Notes: generated by a model not told the origin, from the letters alone. 64,000 bases of DNA from Chitinophagales bacterium (GCA_013299105.1 JAAFJY010000003.1:62001-126000); one strand, 5' to 3'; shown: positions 15,923 through 25,134, numbered from the stretch's first letter. Translations and numbers: made by a program.

Positions 15923-17194
15923 ATGTCAACTTCAACCACACCTGAAAACAAACAAGGCTGGCTGGTTTTGCTGGGCCTGTTTGTATGTTATACCGTTAGC
16001 AATGGGGTTATTTTCAACTCTCTGCCCATTTTTTATGCCAAGCTCATTGCCGAATTTGGCTGGGATCAAGCCCAGGTGACGAAGCCTGCTCAAATGCTTT
16101 TTTTGGGGGTAGCGGTTTTGTCGCCCTTTGTCGGCTACTTACTCGATCGGTATTCCCCACGTTTGATCATGATCATGGGTGCTGTGGTTGCGAGTGCTGG
16201 GTTGTTGTGGTACAGCCGCATGGGCTCTTTGTCGAGTATGACCCTGGCCTATTGTCTATTGGCTTTGGGATTGGTCATGGCGGGTATTTTGCCGAGTATG
16301 TACATCATTACCCAGTGGTTCAGCCGCAACCGGGGCTTAGCCGTAGGCATTTTCCTGGTGGGTTCCAGTTTTGGGGGGGCGATTTTCAATCCCATTTCGG
16401 CAGCACTTTTGGGAGCCCTGGGCTGGCGCAGTGCCCTGTTGGTGTTGGCGGGAATCGTTGGCTTGGTATTATTGGCTTGTATCTTTTTGTTGGTGCGCGA
16501 TCGGCCCCAAGCTGGGAGTGTTGATCCACAAATTTCCCCTGCAATAGCCGAAAATGACAAAGTGTTAGACGCGATCGACTTTACACCCAAGCAGACTTCA
16601 AGTTCACAAAATGTCACTTTGGCGCAGGCCCTGACCTCGCCCACTTTCTACTTGTTGACTGCTGTAACGGGGGCGATGTGGTTTTGCATCGTAGGGGTGA
16701 TCCAGCACCAAAGCCTGCATTTTGTGGATTTGGGGGGAAGTATAGGCCAGGCGGCAGGGGTTTTAAGCGCATTTTTTATTGCCAGCATCCTGGGCAAGGT
16801 CATTTTTGGCTACTTGGGCGACCGTTTTTCCAAAAAGCACATCATGCTGCTTGCTACCATCAATATGGCCTTGGGTGCGCTGGTGCTCATGCAGGTCAAA
16901 GCAGTGCCTTCTATGCAAGCTTGGTTGTATGCCATCATTTTTGGCATTGGATTCAGTGGTACTTTTACCATGATTCAACTGTTGGTAGCCGAGTTTTACA
17001 ATGGTGCTTCATATGGCCGCATCCTGGGCATTGTCACCATGGTCGATACCTTGGCGGGGGTCATGGGAATCATGACTTTGGGTAAACTGCGGGCCGCGAG
17101 TGGTAGTTACGCATCGGCCATTCAGTTGCTGCTGGTCATTTGCCTGGTGGCAGTGGCTTGTGTGCCGCTTTTACGCAAACCGAGTGTGAGTTGA
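15923..17194 (+). CDS. MFS carrier (OxlT / monocarboxylate-like)
   Basis: 423 residues with twelve predicted membrane helices. Loop 2-3 is GYLLDRYSPRLIMIMGA, and the central loop (about 190-225) is polar. The second half has the matching GYLGDRFSKKHIMLLA motif. This layout fits the OFA/monocarboxylate branch of the major facilitator family, which moves organic anions across the inner membrane. The substrate is unknown. It lies upstream of a MarR regulator and a nitrilase-like gene on the same strand, 125 bp before MarR, so MarR could control all three. The stop codon overlaps a degenerate GTTGAAnn-type repeat. Confidence 0.85.
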   Translation: MSTSTTPENKQGWLVLLGLFVCYTVSNGVIFNSLPIFYAKLIAEFGWDQAQVTKPAQMLFLGVAVLSPFVGYLLDRYSPRLIMIMGAVVASAGLLWYSRMGSLSSMTLAYCLLALGLVMAGILPSMYIITQWFSRNRGLAVGIFLVGSSFGGAIFNPISAALLGALGWRSALLVLAGIVGLVLLACIFLLVRDRPQAGSVDPQISPAIAENDKVLDAIDFTPKQTSSSQNVTLAQALTSPTFYLLTAVTGAMWFCIVGVIQHQSLHFVDLGGSIGQAAGVLSAFFIASILGKVIFGYLGDRFSKKHIMLLATINMALGALVLMQVKAVPSMQAWLYAIIFGIGFSGTFTMIQLLVAEFYNGASYGRILGIVTMVDTLAGVMGIMTLGKLRAASGSYASAIQLLLVICLVAVACVPLLRKPSVS

Positions 17195-17209
17195 GGGGTT
17201 GAGAAGAGT
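17190..17209 (+). repeat. GTTGAAnn repeat, degenerate copy
   Basis: GTTGAGGGGTTGAGAAGAG overlaps the stop codon of the MFS gene, in sense orientation. It differs at two positions from the GTTGAAGGGTTGAAAAGAG seen elsewhere in the window. Confidence 0.5.
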
Positions 17210-17319
17210 GGACTAGAGGTTTGATCAACAGGTTTTGCTCAATTTTCGAGGTTTCTTTTCTTTGATTTTGAACGTATATCACACCCTCTTGTTGAAGTTA
17301 GTGCTAAAACCACGAAAAA

Positions 17320-17832
17320 ATGATCGAAAAACGACTGGAAGAATCGCTGATTATGCACTTGATTGCATTGGGAGACAAACTGAAAAAACGCCGGGAAATC
17401 ATCAGCCAGGAGTTGGGCATTTCGCCCCAGCAATGGTTGATCATGTTACACCTGGCCAACGATCCTAATATTCCCTACTTGCAGCGCAACCCCCAGAAAA
17501 AATCACTGATGGCTTCTGAAATTGCCGAATCTTTGGATTCTTCGAGGCCAAACGTGTCGAATCTCATCAATATTCTAATGGAACGTGGCCTGGTAGAACA
17601 AGTGGAAGACGAAGACGATCGACGCCGCAAACGCTTGACTTTGAGTGACAAAGGCCAGGGGCTCATCGATAGGTTGCAACCCCAAAGGATGCTGTTCAAC
17701 GAAAAACTCTTTGAATCCTTCAATGAGGCGGATAAAAAGCAGTTTTTGAATTTCATCCATTTGTGTGGCGAACAATTGGACGAATACCTTCTCCATCCGG
17801 AGCAAGTGTTAGCAGTGGTTCAAGACTTGTAA
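17320..17832 (+). CDS. MarR-family transcription regulator
   Basis: 170 residues with a winged-helix fold of the MarR type: LGISPQQWLIMLHLA (helix 2), a long polar insert, then MASEIAESLDSSRPNVSNLINILMERGLVEQVEDEDDRRRKRLTLSDKG, giving the recognition helix SRPNVSNLI and the DDRRRKRL wing. These act as dimeric DNA-binding repressors or activators released by small aromatic or anionic ligands. The insert around residues 52-66 (PNIPYLQRNPQKKS) is longer than usual. The nitrilase-like gene starts 2 bp after its stop, so the two are co-transcribed. Confidence 0.9.
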   Translation: MIEKRLEESLIMHLIALGDKLKKRREIISQELGISPQQWLIMLHLANDPNIPYLQRNPQKKSLMASEIAESLDSSRPNVSNLINILMERGLVEQVEDEDDRRRKRLTLSDKGQGLIDRLQPQRMLFNEKLFESFNEADKKQFLNFIHLCGEQLDEYLLHPEQVLAVVQDL

Positions 17833-17834
17833 AA

Positions 17835-18854
17835 ATGATGTACAAAGCACTTGCCTTGCAAGTTACCTGTTCCGCAGTCAATGGAGTGACCAATCGCAGC
17901 CAATCGCAAGCAATCATCGATGCTACGATCGAGCGCTTGGGCCGCCAGATTCGTGCTTCAAAAGCTTTTATCGGGCCAGATACCCGCCTGGTGGTCTTGC
18001 CAGAATATTTTCTGACGGGTTTCCCGATGGGCGAATCCATTGCCGCTTGGAAAGAAAAAGCTTGCTTGGAGATCAATGGACCTGAATACGAAGCCCTGGG
18101 GGTAATCGCCCAACAGAACCAGGTTTTTTTGTCGGGAAATGCTTACGAAAATGACCCTCATTTCCCGGATTTGTATTTCCAGACCAGTTTTGTGATTGCG
18201 CCAAATGGCGAACTAATCTTGCGTTACCGCAGGCTCAATTCAATGTTTGCGCCCACTCCGCACGACGTTTGGGACGAATACCTCGATCATTATGGCTTGG
18301 AAGCCGTTTTTCCGGTTGCCGATACTGAAGTTGGTAAATTGGCTTGTATTGCCTCCGAAGAGATTTTGTACCCCGAAATTGCCCGTTGCCACCTGATGAG
18401 AGGAGCCGAAGTTTTTTTGCATTCTTCTTCTGAAGTTGCCAGCCCAATGTTGACCCAGAAAAATGTGGGTAAACTAGCCCGTGCCATCGAAAACATGGCC
18501 TATGTGGTATCGGCCAACTCGGCGGGTATGGCCAATATTGATATTCCTTTTGCCTCTACCGACGGAGGCTCCAAAATCATCAATTACGAAGGCCTGGTTT
18601 TGTGCGAAGCCGCCAATGGCGAGAGCATGACAGCTCATGCAAGTATCGACCTGACCACCTTACGAGCACATCGTCAGCGCTTGGGGATGAGTAATTTCAT
18701 TGCCCGTCAGCGCTTTGAATTGTATGCCGATAGTTACGCCCAGCACCACTTTTATCCTGCCAATACCCTGCTACACAAGGTGCCGGAACGCAGTCATTTT
18801 ATCAAAACCTTGCAGGAAAGTATTGATAGATTGTACCCCACAGTGAAGATTTAA
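17835..18854 (+). CDS. Nitrilase-superfamily protein with Arg in place of the catalytic Lys
   Basis: 339 residues from the tandem ATGs at 17835/17838, immediately after the MarR stop; the upstream in-frame extension would lie inside marR. The nitrilase alpha-beta-beta-alpha fold is clear. Glu57 is in VVLPEYF and Cys171 in GKLACIASEEILYPEIA. At the usual YRK the sequence reads LRYRRLN, so the lysine position appears to be Arg133. The superfamily hydrolyses nitriles, amides or carbamoyl compounds in the cytosol with a Glu-Lys-Cys triad. Activity is therefore uncertain, although the register of the Lys could be misjudged. Operon with MarR suggests a ligand-induced catabolic or detoxifying role. 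Confidence 0.85.
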   Translation: MMYKALALQVTCSAVNGVTNRSQSQAIIDATIERLGRQIRASKAFIGPDTRLVVLPEYFLTGFPMGESIAAWKEKACLEINGPEYEALGVIAQQNQVFLSGNAYENDPHFPDLYFQTSFVIAPNGELILRYRRLNSMFAPTPHDVWDEYLDHYGLEAVFPVADTEVGKLACIASEEILYPEIARCHLMRGAEVFLHSSSEVASPMLTQKNVGKLARAIENMAYVVSANSAGMANIDIPFASTDGGSKIINYEGLVLCEAANGESMTAHASIDLTTLRAHRQRLGMSNFIARQRFELYADSYAQHHFYPANTLLHKVPERSHFIKTLQESIDRLYPTVKI

Positions 18855-18912
18855 GGGGGTAAACAAAAAATAAAGTATCCAAATCCACTGAACTTTGACA
18901 CCAGTCAGGTTT

Positions 18913-18948
18913 CCTCTTTTCAACATTTCAACCCTTCAACATTTCAAC
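18913..18948 (-). repeat. GTTGAAnn repeat, 36-nt copy
   Basis: On the minus strand it is identical at all 36 positions to 31655-31690. It lies 69 nt past the stop of the DUF423 gene, in sense orientation to it. Confidence 0.9.
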
Positions 18949-19017
18949 TTGGTAGGGTTTTGGTGGAACCGAAAATATGCGACTTGGGTATATTTTTATT
19001 TAAAAACTCCCTAAGCC

Positions 19018-19428
19018 CTAATCCCCGGCATTTTTACTGCGGTCATAAGAGGTGTAGGTTGAAAGGAACAGTGCCACCCAACCTGCCAGGAAAAACAGAC
19101 CGCCTACGGGCGTAATTGGCCCTAGCCATTCAACGGACATGCCATGTAAAGAGCGCGTACTTAACAAATACAGCGATCCACTGAAAAAGAAAATGCCAAT
19201 GATAAAGCCCCAACCTGCCAGATTAAGGTGTTTTTTGCGGCCAAAATGCAGCATGATGGCAACAGCCAATAGGGCCAGGGTATGGATAAAATGGTACTTT
19301 ACCCCCGTTTCAAAAGTAGTTTGCTGATCGGCATTGAGGTGAGGTTTCAAGCCATGTGCTGCGAATGCGCCGATGGCCACCGCGACAAAACCCAAAATGG
19401 AAGCAGTACGTAGGAATAGTTTTCTCAT
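19018..19428 (-). CDS. DUF423 small membrane protein (YgdD-like)
   Basis: 136 residues with four hydrophobic helices. The DUF423 signature is plain: GAFAAHGLKPHL near the N-terminus, then FETGVKYHFIHTLALLAVAIML, IIGIFFFSGSLYLLST and ITPVGGLFFLAGWVALF. This is an inner-membrane family spread across bacteria (E. coli YgdD), without an assigned biochemical role. It is probably monocistronic. The upstream 108 bp separate it from the divergent lipoprotein gene. Confidence 0.93.
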   Translation of the reverse strand: MRKLFLRTASILGFVAVAIGAFAAHGLKPHLNADQQTTFETGVKYHFIHTLALLAVAIMLHFGRKKHLNLAGWGFIIGIFFFSGSLYLLSTRSLHGMSVEWLGPITPVGGLFFLAGWVALFLSTYTSYDRSKNAGD

Positions 19429-19536
19429 AAAGAATCGGACAGTCTGGTGAAATGTATTGAGCTCCTCATTGCGAGGCGAATTAATTTGCTATTTTGGGAG
19501 CGTGATCCCCAAATTTCGGCTTAAAGGTAATGATTT

Positions 19537-21804
19537 ATGCGTTTTTTTGACCTTAATACAGTAAAACAATTGTCACACTCCAAGCTATCCGGGCTGAATT
19601 TAAGCTGTTTGCTTGCCTTGTTTTGCACAAGCCTTCTTTCCTGCCAAGAAAAACCAAAATGGGCCCACGCCATACCTGAATCGGCCCAATTGATCAGTAA
19701 TTTACCCGCAAAACAATACGCGGGCCAGCACCAATTGATTGCCAGAATCTGGATGGAATACACCCTGAATCAGGCCGATTGGTTGTATTTGTACGAATCC
19801 GGTTTTCAGTTTGTGGACCTGGCGAAAATGAAAAAATTAAGGCAAACTTTGTATCGCGGGGTCAATATCCAACATTACCGGAATGGCCAGGGCAGGACGC
19901 TCGTTTTTGCCAATTTGAAAGGCGTAAACATCCTCGCTGCCCATGCGATCATGGTCGAAGAAGCCATCCGCAGCCTCAAATCTGGCTCAACAGCCTTGCA
20001 AAAACTAGCAAGTCACTTGGATTGGAAACGACAGGAAACCCTCTTGATTGGCCCCGAATTCAACAAAAAAGACCGCCATTTTCCGGTGAATCGACCTTAT
20101 CGGGGCATTGCTTTGCAGAGGGATTTTGGAGAGAAAAACTGGAGGGGAACATTGTTTTTTGTCCAAAAAAGAAAAAAACTCAACGCCAAACAAGCCCGCC
20201 AAAACTGGGCACAGTTACAAGAAGCCACACCTGCCAATGCCTGGCAAATCGAACCCTATTGGCCCGATCCCAAACAAGCTCCTAAGTGGATGCGCAGTTG
20301 CAAAGGCCTGGCACAATTGGCTTATTTGGGCGAAAATCCCGGCAGCAGCGCCTGCCTGATGTTGGCCGGGAAACATGCCCGTGCTTGGTCAAAACTGACC
20401 CGGAACTTGCCTGCACAACAAGAGCAAAATTACCAGGCTTTTCACTTGCAAATTTGGAGTAATCGAGCCTTGGACCCCCTCGGACGGAGCAGGTTTGTGG
20501 CTTTTTATATGCAAAATACCCTAGTGCTTGCCTCTTCAATAGATGCCGCTGAGCGCTGGATCGACGCCTTTGTAGTGGGCAATACTTTGGCACAAAAGTC
20601 CCCTTTTGTGGGTAGTTCTTGCAATGCCAGGCTCGACCCTGATCTTGGTTTGGGGGCGGTCATCAAGCAAGGACTGAACATTGCCACCTACCCCAGCCCC
20701 CAAAACAGCCCATTCTTGCTGAAGGGGGAAAGCAGCAGAAAATCCTGGCATTTTTCACTGGATTGGACCCCAAGTGTGGAAAATGAAGCCCTGGCCTGGC
20801 AGCTTGACCTGGAGACAGCAGTGCAAGGGATGTGGCCATTGCCTGCTCACCAAGCGGTGTTGGCCCAAACCCAAGATGGTGAATTGATTAGTTTGAATGC
20901 TGAGGGCAGAGTCAAATGGCGGCAAAAAATCAATGCACCGATCATTGGGGCGCCTTGTGAAGCTGATTTTGGTGAAAAAACAGCTTTGTTTTTTGGCGCT
21001 GGAAAATACCTGTATGGCTTGGACACGAGTGGGCAATTGTTGCCAGGATTTCCCTGGCCAGCAGAGTTGAGCCCAGGACTGTGCGTGGGGGGCTTGAATC
21101 CTTACTTTTTTTATCCTGGAAAAAATGGTTATGTGTATGGCCTCGACCGGGAAGGCCGACCCCTGGCGAGCTGGAATCCCGGCCCTTATGCGGATGCGCA
21201 AAACTTTCCTTTGCAATTTTTTCAGGCCGATGGGCAGGATTTTCTCTTGTTGCGCAATGCCCAGAACCAAGTGCAAGTGCTCAACCGCGATGCAATGGAC
21301 CATTTTCCGCCCATCCAGTTGGAAGGAGAATCCAATCACCCCATCTTTTACCAATGGACAGCGAAGCACAAGCGCATGGTGGTAGCCGAAAAAGGGGGCA
21401 AGGCAAGGATCATTGGCCCCGACGGACAATCGTTTATGCTGTCTTTGGCGCTGGATGGTTTTGGTGGTACCCCTCAATTGTGGTTTGCCAATTTGTGGGG
21501 CGACGAACGCAAAGATTACCTGGCCTTGGGCGGCAAAACCCTCACTTTGAACGGGTACGAGGGGCAAAATTTCAAGCTGCTGCGCAAAAAAGAACTTCCT
21601 TTTGAAGCAACGCAATTGTTCGGGGAAGGGTCAAATATCGGCCTGCGGCACCTTGGCAAGCAGCAAGCATGGGTGCTGGATCGAGAATGGAATGTGCTGC
21701 CTATTTTTCCCGTAAAAGCCGAGTACACTTGCTTTTTTCCGGGCAAAAATTTATTGGTTTGCGCCTTTCAGGGGCGCTTGTTTGCGATTAAAACCGCCAA
21801 ATAG
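19537..21804 (+). CDS. Large lipoprotein with C-terminal propeller-like repeats
   Basis: 755 residues. A lipobox (LLSC, Cys36) follows a long basic N-region, so a start somewhat further in is possible. Residues about 40-420 match nothing I recognise. From about 430, repeating blades with G.L..L...G....G.P resemble PQQ/WD40-type beta-propeller repeats: GELISLNAEGRVKWRQ, KYLYGLDTSGQLLPGFPW, GYVYGLDREGRPLASW, NQVQVLNRDA and GKARIIGPDG. The propeller part would face the periplasm or the cell exterior. It is convergent with the next gene, with 9 bp between stop codons. Confidence 0.7.
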   Translation: MRFFDLNTVKQLSHSKLSGLNLSCLLALFCTSLLSCQEKPKWAHAIPESAQLISNLPAKQYAGQHQLIARIWMEYTLNQADWLYLYESGFQFVDLAKMKKLRQTLYRGVNIQHYRNGQGRTLVFANLKGVNILAAHAIMVEEAIRSLKSGSTALQKLASHLDWKRQETLLIGPEFNKKDRHFPVNRPYRGIALQRDFGEKNWRGTLFFVQKRKKLNAKQARQNWAQLQEATPANAWQIEPYWPDPKQAPKWMRSCKGLAQLAYLGENPGSSACLMLAGKHARAWSKLTRNLPAQQEQNYQAFHLQIWSNRALDPLGRSRFVAFYMQNTLVLASSIDAAERWIDAFVVGNTLAQKSPFVGSSCNARLDPDLGLGAVIKQGLNIATYPSPQNSPFLLKGESSRKSWHFSLDWTPSVENEALAWQLDLETAVQGMWPLPAHQAVLAQTQDGELISLNAEGRVKWRQKINAPIIGAPCEADFGEKTALFFGAGKYLYGLDTSGQLLPGFPWPAELSPGLCVGGLNPYFFYPGKNGYVYGLDREGRPLASWNPGPYADAQNFPLQFFQADGQDFLLLRNAQNQVQVLNRDAMDHFPPIQLEGESNHPIFYQWTAKHKRMVVAEKGGKARIIGPDGQSFMLSLALDGFGGTPQLWFANLWGDERKDYLALGGKTLTLNGYEGQNFKLLRKKELPFEATQLFGEGSNIGLRHLGKQQAWVLDREWNVLPIFPVKAEYTCFFPGKNLLVCAFQGRLFAIKTAK

Positions 21805-21813
21805 GCCATAACC

Positions 21814-22167
21814 TTACCAAGCGTTGCTGCCAAAAGCCTTGCGCGCCAAATGCCCGCTCAGGCCGCTCAAGCCACCCAGCAAACCGCCCAATGCAGCGGT
21901 GATCGCAATCAATTGCCAGGCATTGAGACCGCCCAGCAATTGTCCCATTTTACCCGCCAACAGCCCTCCGTTGAGGCTGTTGTGAAAAATGGCCAAAACT
22001 GTCCAAAGCAAGGTGATGGCTGCGCTGCCCTTTCCGAAAGCATCGCGCCCATTTTTGGCCAAAAAACCCATTACAGCAACAGGGATGGCGAAACCCCACC
22101 AGGGCAAAAAGTAAGAAAAGGCCCAGGCGATGAGGCCAGTAAGTCCGATGGACAGCAGGTTTTTCAT
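21814..22167 (-). CDS. Small hydrophobic membrane protein
   Basis: 117 residues from the ATG at 22167 (MKNLLSIGLTGLIAWAF); the longer frame to 22299 adds a polar stretch without support. Four hydrophobic helices with glycine-rich turns: LIAWAFSYFLPWWGFAIPVAVMGF, AITLLWTVLAIFHNS, a GGLLAGKMGQLLGG turn, and LIAITAALGGLLGGLSGLSG. No family is recognised with certainty. It is transcribed towards the large lipoprotein gene and away from the VOC gene. Confidence 0.7.
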   Translation of the reverse strand: MKNLLSIGLTGLIAWAFSYFLPWWGFAIPVAVMGFLAKNGRDAFGKGSAAITLLWTVLAIFHNSLNGGLLAGKMGQLLGGLNAWQLIAITAALGGLLGGLSGLSGHLARKAFGSNAW

Positions 22168-22333
22168 GTAAAAGGCGTTGAAAGATTCGTCCAAGGTACA
22201 AATTTTGCTTGTTTTATCATTTTGTGGGTAGGCTAAATTTTTATCATGGGTTTTATCATTAAAAGTCACAGTAAAAATAACTTGTAAGAATTTTTGCAAA
22301 CAATTTGTCGTTTAATTGAGAAAATCAATCGCA

Positions 22334-22768
22334 ATGACTTCAAATGCAGGGCCACAACCCAATGTCAAACAAGCCGTACCGTTCTTCATGGTCACCGACA
22401 TGGACCAGTCACTCCATTTCTATACCCAGGGCTTGGGCTTTGAAATCCAAATGAAATGGGAGCCGAACGGCACAATTGAGTGGTGCTGGCTACAACTGGA
22501 TGCGGTGGGCTTGATGCTGCAAAGCTATCGTGAACCACAAAGACCAGTCGAAAAATTGGGACTAGGTGTTCAGCTCTTTTTCATGTGCGAGGATGCTTTG
22601 GCGCAGTATGAAAAAATCAAAGCTCAGGGCATTCAATCCGATGAACCCTTCGTGGGCAACGGCATGTGGGTTGTTGAACTAAAAGACCCCGATGGCTACA
22701 AATTGGCTTTTGAGAGCCCGACTGAGGTAGCAGAGGGTACGCGGTATTCGGAATGGGTCGCTGCGTGA
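22334..22768 (+). CDS. VOC/glyoxalase-fold protein
   Basis: 144 residues from the ATG at 22334. The vicinal-oxygen-chelate layout is clear: PFFMVTDMDQSLHFYTQGLGFEI at the N-terminus, a central WCWLQLDAVGLML strand and the closing VVELKDPDGYKLAFESP with the usual Glu. One betaalphabetabetabeta unit pair fits a bleomycin-resistance/glyoxalase-like dimer. Metal ligands cannot be fixed confidently, and the N-terminal His is absent. The reaction is unknown. Its end overlaps nothing if the next gene starts at 22798. Confidence 0.85.
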   Translation: MTSNAGPQPNVKQAVPFFMVTDMDQSLHFYTQGLGFEIQMKWEPNGTIEWCWLQLDAVGLMLQSYREPQRPVEKLGLGVQLFFMCEDALAQYEKIKAQGIQSDEPFVGNGMWVVELKDPDGYKLAFESPTEVAEGTRYSEWVAA

Positions 22769-22797
22769 AAATCTTGATTCAACTGAGAACTGCTGCG

Positions 22798-23358
22798 ATG
22801 GTTTATTCCCGATTCACCTTGTTTTTATGGCTTTTGATGGCCTTGTCTTGTTCGGGCCATGAGGACCGCGCCAAGGTTCCGAACCATGAACCCAAACTGT
22901 CGATTCCACTTCCCTCCAAAAACCAAATGTTGATTGACACGGCCATTCAATACGGCCCTGAAATTTCTTCTTCTTACGAAAAAGCCGTTTGCACAGAGTT
23001 CCTGATCCAAGTCATCGAAAAAATCCAGCCCCTTTCAGCGGTAGACAAAAAACGCATTCGGATCATTACCGAGCAGGAAATTCAAGCTTTGTTGCGGCAA
23101 AACTCGCCGATCCCCAAAGGGGTCTATTTCGCTTTTACGGCCAATCAAAAAGGCAGGGCAATTGATGACCTTAAAGACGTATTGGCAGGCGATTTGGTGC
23201 AGTTTTGGTACGAAAATTGGGGCCATTGTGGCATTGTAAAAAGCATTGACCCTGACAAGAAAGCGATGTACTTGTATTCTTCTTTCCCATCAACGAATGG
23301 GTACGGTATCCAGCGGTTTGAGATTCCTGAAGACGCGTTTTTTGTGAGGGTGAATTGA
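22798..23358 (+). CDS. Lipoprotein with NlpC/P60-like cysteine-peptidase fold
   Basis: 186 residues from the ATG at 22798 (MVYSRFTLFLWLLMALSC), giving a proper lipoprotein signal; an upstream ATG at 22753 would bury it. The mature part has KAVCTEFLIQVIE, then GDLVQFWYENWGHCGIVKSID, then a beta end. Cys (AVC) and His (WGHCGIV) in this order and spacing match the NlpC/P60-CHAP papain-like fold, in which GDLVxF and GHxGIV are typical. It could cut peptidoglycan peptides or another envelope amide, but this is inference. It follows the VOC gene by 29 bp. Confidence 0.7.
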   Translation: MVYSRFTLFLWLLMALSCSGHEDRAKVPNHEPKLSIPLPSKNQMLIDTAIQYGPEISSSYEKAVCTEFLIQVIEKIQPLSAVDKKRIRIITEQEIQALLRQNSPIPKGVYFAFTANQKGRAIDDLKDVLAGDLVQFWYENWGHCGIVKSIDPDKKAMYLYSSFPSTNGYGIQRFEIPEDAFFVRVN

Positions 23359-23369
23359 GAGATTGGTTT

Positions 23370-24044
23370 CTATTTGCGCGCTTTAAAAATCTGCTCTAAA
23401 GCATCCAGGTGTGCTTCAGATTCAAAGATGGCGGCTATATCGACGCTGAAGTCCTTGACAACTTTACTGCTGATTTCCCCTTTATTGATTTTTAACGCCA
23501 ATTCATAAACGCCATTTTGTAAAAAATACTGTTCTACGGTTTTCTTGATCGGGTCAATGACCCAATATTCTTCGATGCCATGCAGGGCATAATCCTGGAA
23601 CTTAATCCCCAAATCCCTTTTTTTGGTGTCTTTTGACAATACTTCCACTGCCATGTCTGCGGCGGGATATTTCCAATGGCCCTCCTTAAAATGCTGCGCT
23701 TTTTCTGGGGAAAAATAGACTACATCAGGCTCATAGTCGTTCCGAATTAGAGAGATCATTACTTTTTCATACCCCACGAAACCCAGTTTGTGAATTTGAA
23801 CGTAGGTGTCCAGCAATTTGTACAAATAGCCAGCCGCGATGGTGTGCTCTTTTTTGACTGGAGAATGTACAATGATTTCGCCATTGATGAACTCTACTTT
23901 CATGTCATCATCAATGTCTTGATAAAACTTTTCTCTTTTCTGTTGTTCAATTTGTAGCCTAGATAACAACTCATTAACCATGCTTGGCGCACGAGGGTCA
24001 TCCATTATAGCGTTCAATCTGCTATCGTCAGATTCAAAAAACAT
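23370..24044 (-). CDS. Uma2-family (DUF820) PD-(D/E)XK protein
   Basis: 224 residues. Uma2 features are the MKVEFINGEIIVHSPVKKEHTIAAGYLYKLL opening, the YEPDVVYFSPEKA motif and ADMAVEVLSKDTKKRDLGIKFQDYALHGIEEYWVIDP, with the E..S..T..RD...K..Y...GI.EYW.ID signature. The fold is that of restriction-type nucleases, but nuclease activity has not been shown for most members. The family is greatly expanded in filamentous and multicellular bacteria. About 45 extra residues lie at the N-terminus. It is convergent with the NlpC-like gene (11 bp). Confidence 0.9.
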   Translation of the reverse strand: MFFESDDSRLNAIMDDPRAPSMVNELLSRLQIEQQKREKFYQDIDDDMKVEFINGEIIVHSPVKKEHTIAAGYLYKLLDTYVQIHKLGFVGYEKVMISLIRNDYEPDVVYFSPEKAQHFKEGHWKYPAADMAVEVLSKDTKKRDLGIKFQDYALHGIEEYWVIDPIKKTVEQYFLQNGVYELALKINKGEISSKVVKDFSVDIAAIFESEAHLDALEQIFKARK

Positions 24045-24431
24045 ACGTTTCAGGTTTTGAATATTGTCCCAATTTAAACCATTTCCTCCAAAAATCCAAT
24101 TGCAGGGCCTTTAATAAATTTTCCCTTTCCCAAACTGAATAGTACAACTGGCATAGCTCGGTCTTGCAAACTTACAGCAAAGTTATGTCGCCTTTTATAA
24201 CACTATATTTTCAAATATGGTTCTCGTAGTGCAAGCTCTACATTTATGATGCTATTGGGCATTTATGCAAGCACTGGCCAGTCGTTTTTTAAATACTTGT
24301 CTTCGTCAAACCGTAAATCGCTTACTGGGCGTTTCCCCAACACTGTACGAACAAAAGGCGGAATAGGGTGTCTAAAATACAGGGATAAGCCGAACACCCT
24401 TAAAAAGTAGGCAAATAAAACCTTAACACAA
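24045..24431. other. Gene-free stretch
   Basis: 387 bp between the divergent Uma2 and NTF2-like genes. No gene or repeat family copy was recognised. A 7-bp stem, AGGGTGT (24365-24371) / ACACCCT (24394-24400), with a 22-nt loop lies about 30 nt before the downstream start and might be a leader element. Confidence 0.4.
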
Positions 24432-25097
24432 ATGAACAAAAAAATGATTTTCGGGCTATTGACAATAGCATTTTTGGTGTCCGCTTGTGACCAAGCAACT
24501 CAAAAAGTAAAAGAAGAAGCCAATAAGGTAGCGTCACAAACAAGTGAAAGTGTACAAAAAGTCATCGATGATCTAGGCTTGGTGTACGTGGAAGAAGGCG
24601 CACAAACCATAGTTACTTATGAAGAAGTAAATGCAGCCCAACAAGCTTGGTGTGACGCTTTAGTAAAAATTGGACAATTGAAAGAAGAAGGTGGCGACTA
24701 CAAAGCCTTTGCTGAACAAGTGCTTTCTGACGCTTACAACTACGACTACGGAAAGGTGTTTTTCAAACCCACATTGGCATTTGGCGACCAAACCTTTAGG
24801 AACGACAAAAAAGGTGCATTGGCTTATTTTGTTGGTGGAGATGCCGATTACCCTAACGATAAAGGCTTTGCCCTTACTCCTTGGGTAAAGGCTCGTTACG
24901 ACAATGCTGGCGAAAAAAATGAAGGAATCCAGATTTATGGGTCCGTGGCGATTACCATGGGGAATGTTTGGGTAACAGGCAAGGATGGGAAAGAAGTGAT
25001 GGTCGATAAAACTTGGGTTTTCAAGAAAGGTAAAGATGGAAAGTTGAGGATTATTGTGCATAAATCAGCACTGCCATTTTCACCACCTGCAAAATAA
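24432..25097 (+). CDS. Lipoprotein, SnoaL/NTF2-like
   Basis: 221 residues. Lipoprotein signal MNKKMIFGLLTIAFLVSAC, then a charged helical linker (QATQKVKEEANKVASQTSESVQ). From about 60 the order is alpha-rich QQAWCDALVKIGQLKEEGGDYKAFAEQVL, then YGKVFFKPTLAF, GALAYFVGG, IQIYGSVAITMGNVWVTGKDG and VDKTWVFKKGKDGKLRIIVHKSALPF. The ending strand pair with H-K-S resembles the NTF2/SnoaL fold of small secreted proteins. Related proteins are sometimes labelled phosphoribosyl-AMP cyclohydrolase, which nothing here supports. A terminator follows. Confidence 0.7.
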   Translation: MNKKMIFGLLTIAFLVSACDQATQKVKEEANKVASQTSESVQKVIDDLGLVYVEEGAQTIVTYEEVNAAQQAWCDALVKIGQLKEEGGDYKAFAEQVLSDAYNYDYGKVFFKPTLAFGDQTFRNDKKGALAYFVGGDADYPNDKGFALTPWVKARYDNAGEKNEGIQIYGSVAITMGNVWVTGKDGKEVMVDKTWVFKKGKDGKLRIIVHKSALPFSPPAK

Positions 25098-25102
25098 TTT
25101 AT

Positions 25103-25134
25103 AAATGGGTTGGGTAAATTCTCAACCCATTTTT
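25103..25134 (+). terminator. Rho-independent terminator
   Basis: AAATGGGTTG (25103-25112) pairs with CAACCCATTT (25123-25132), followed by T residues. It starts 6 nt after the SnoaL/NTF2-like stop. Confidence 0.85.
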
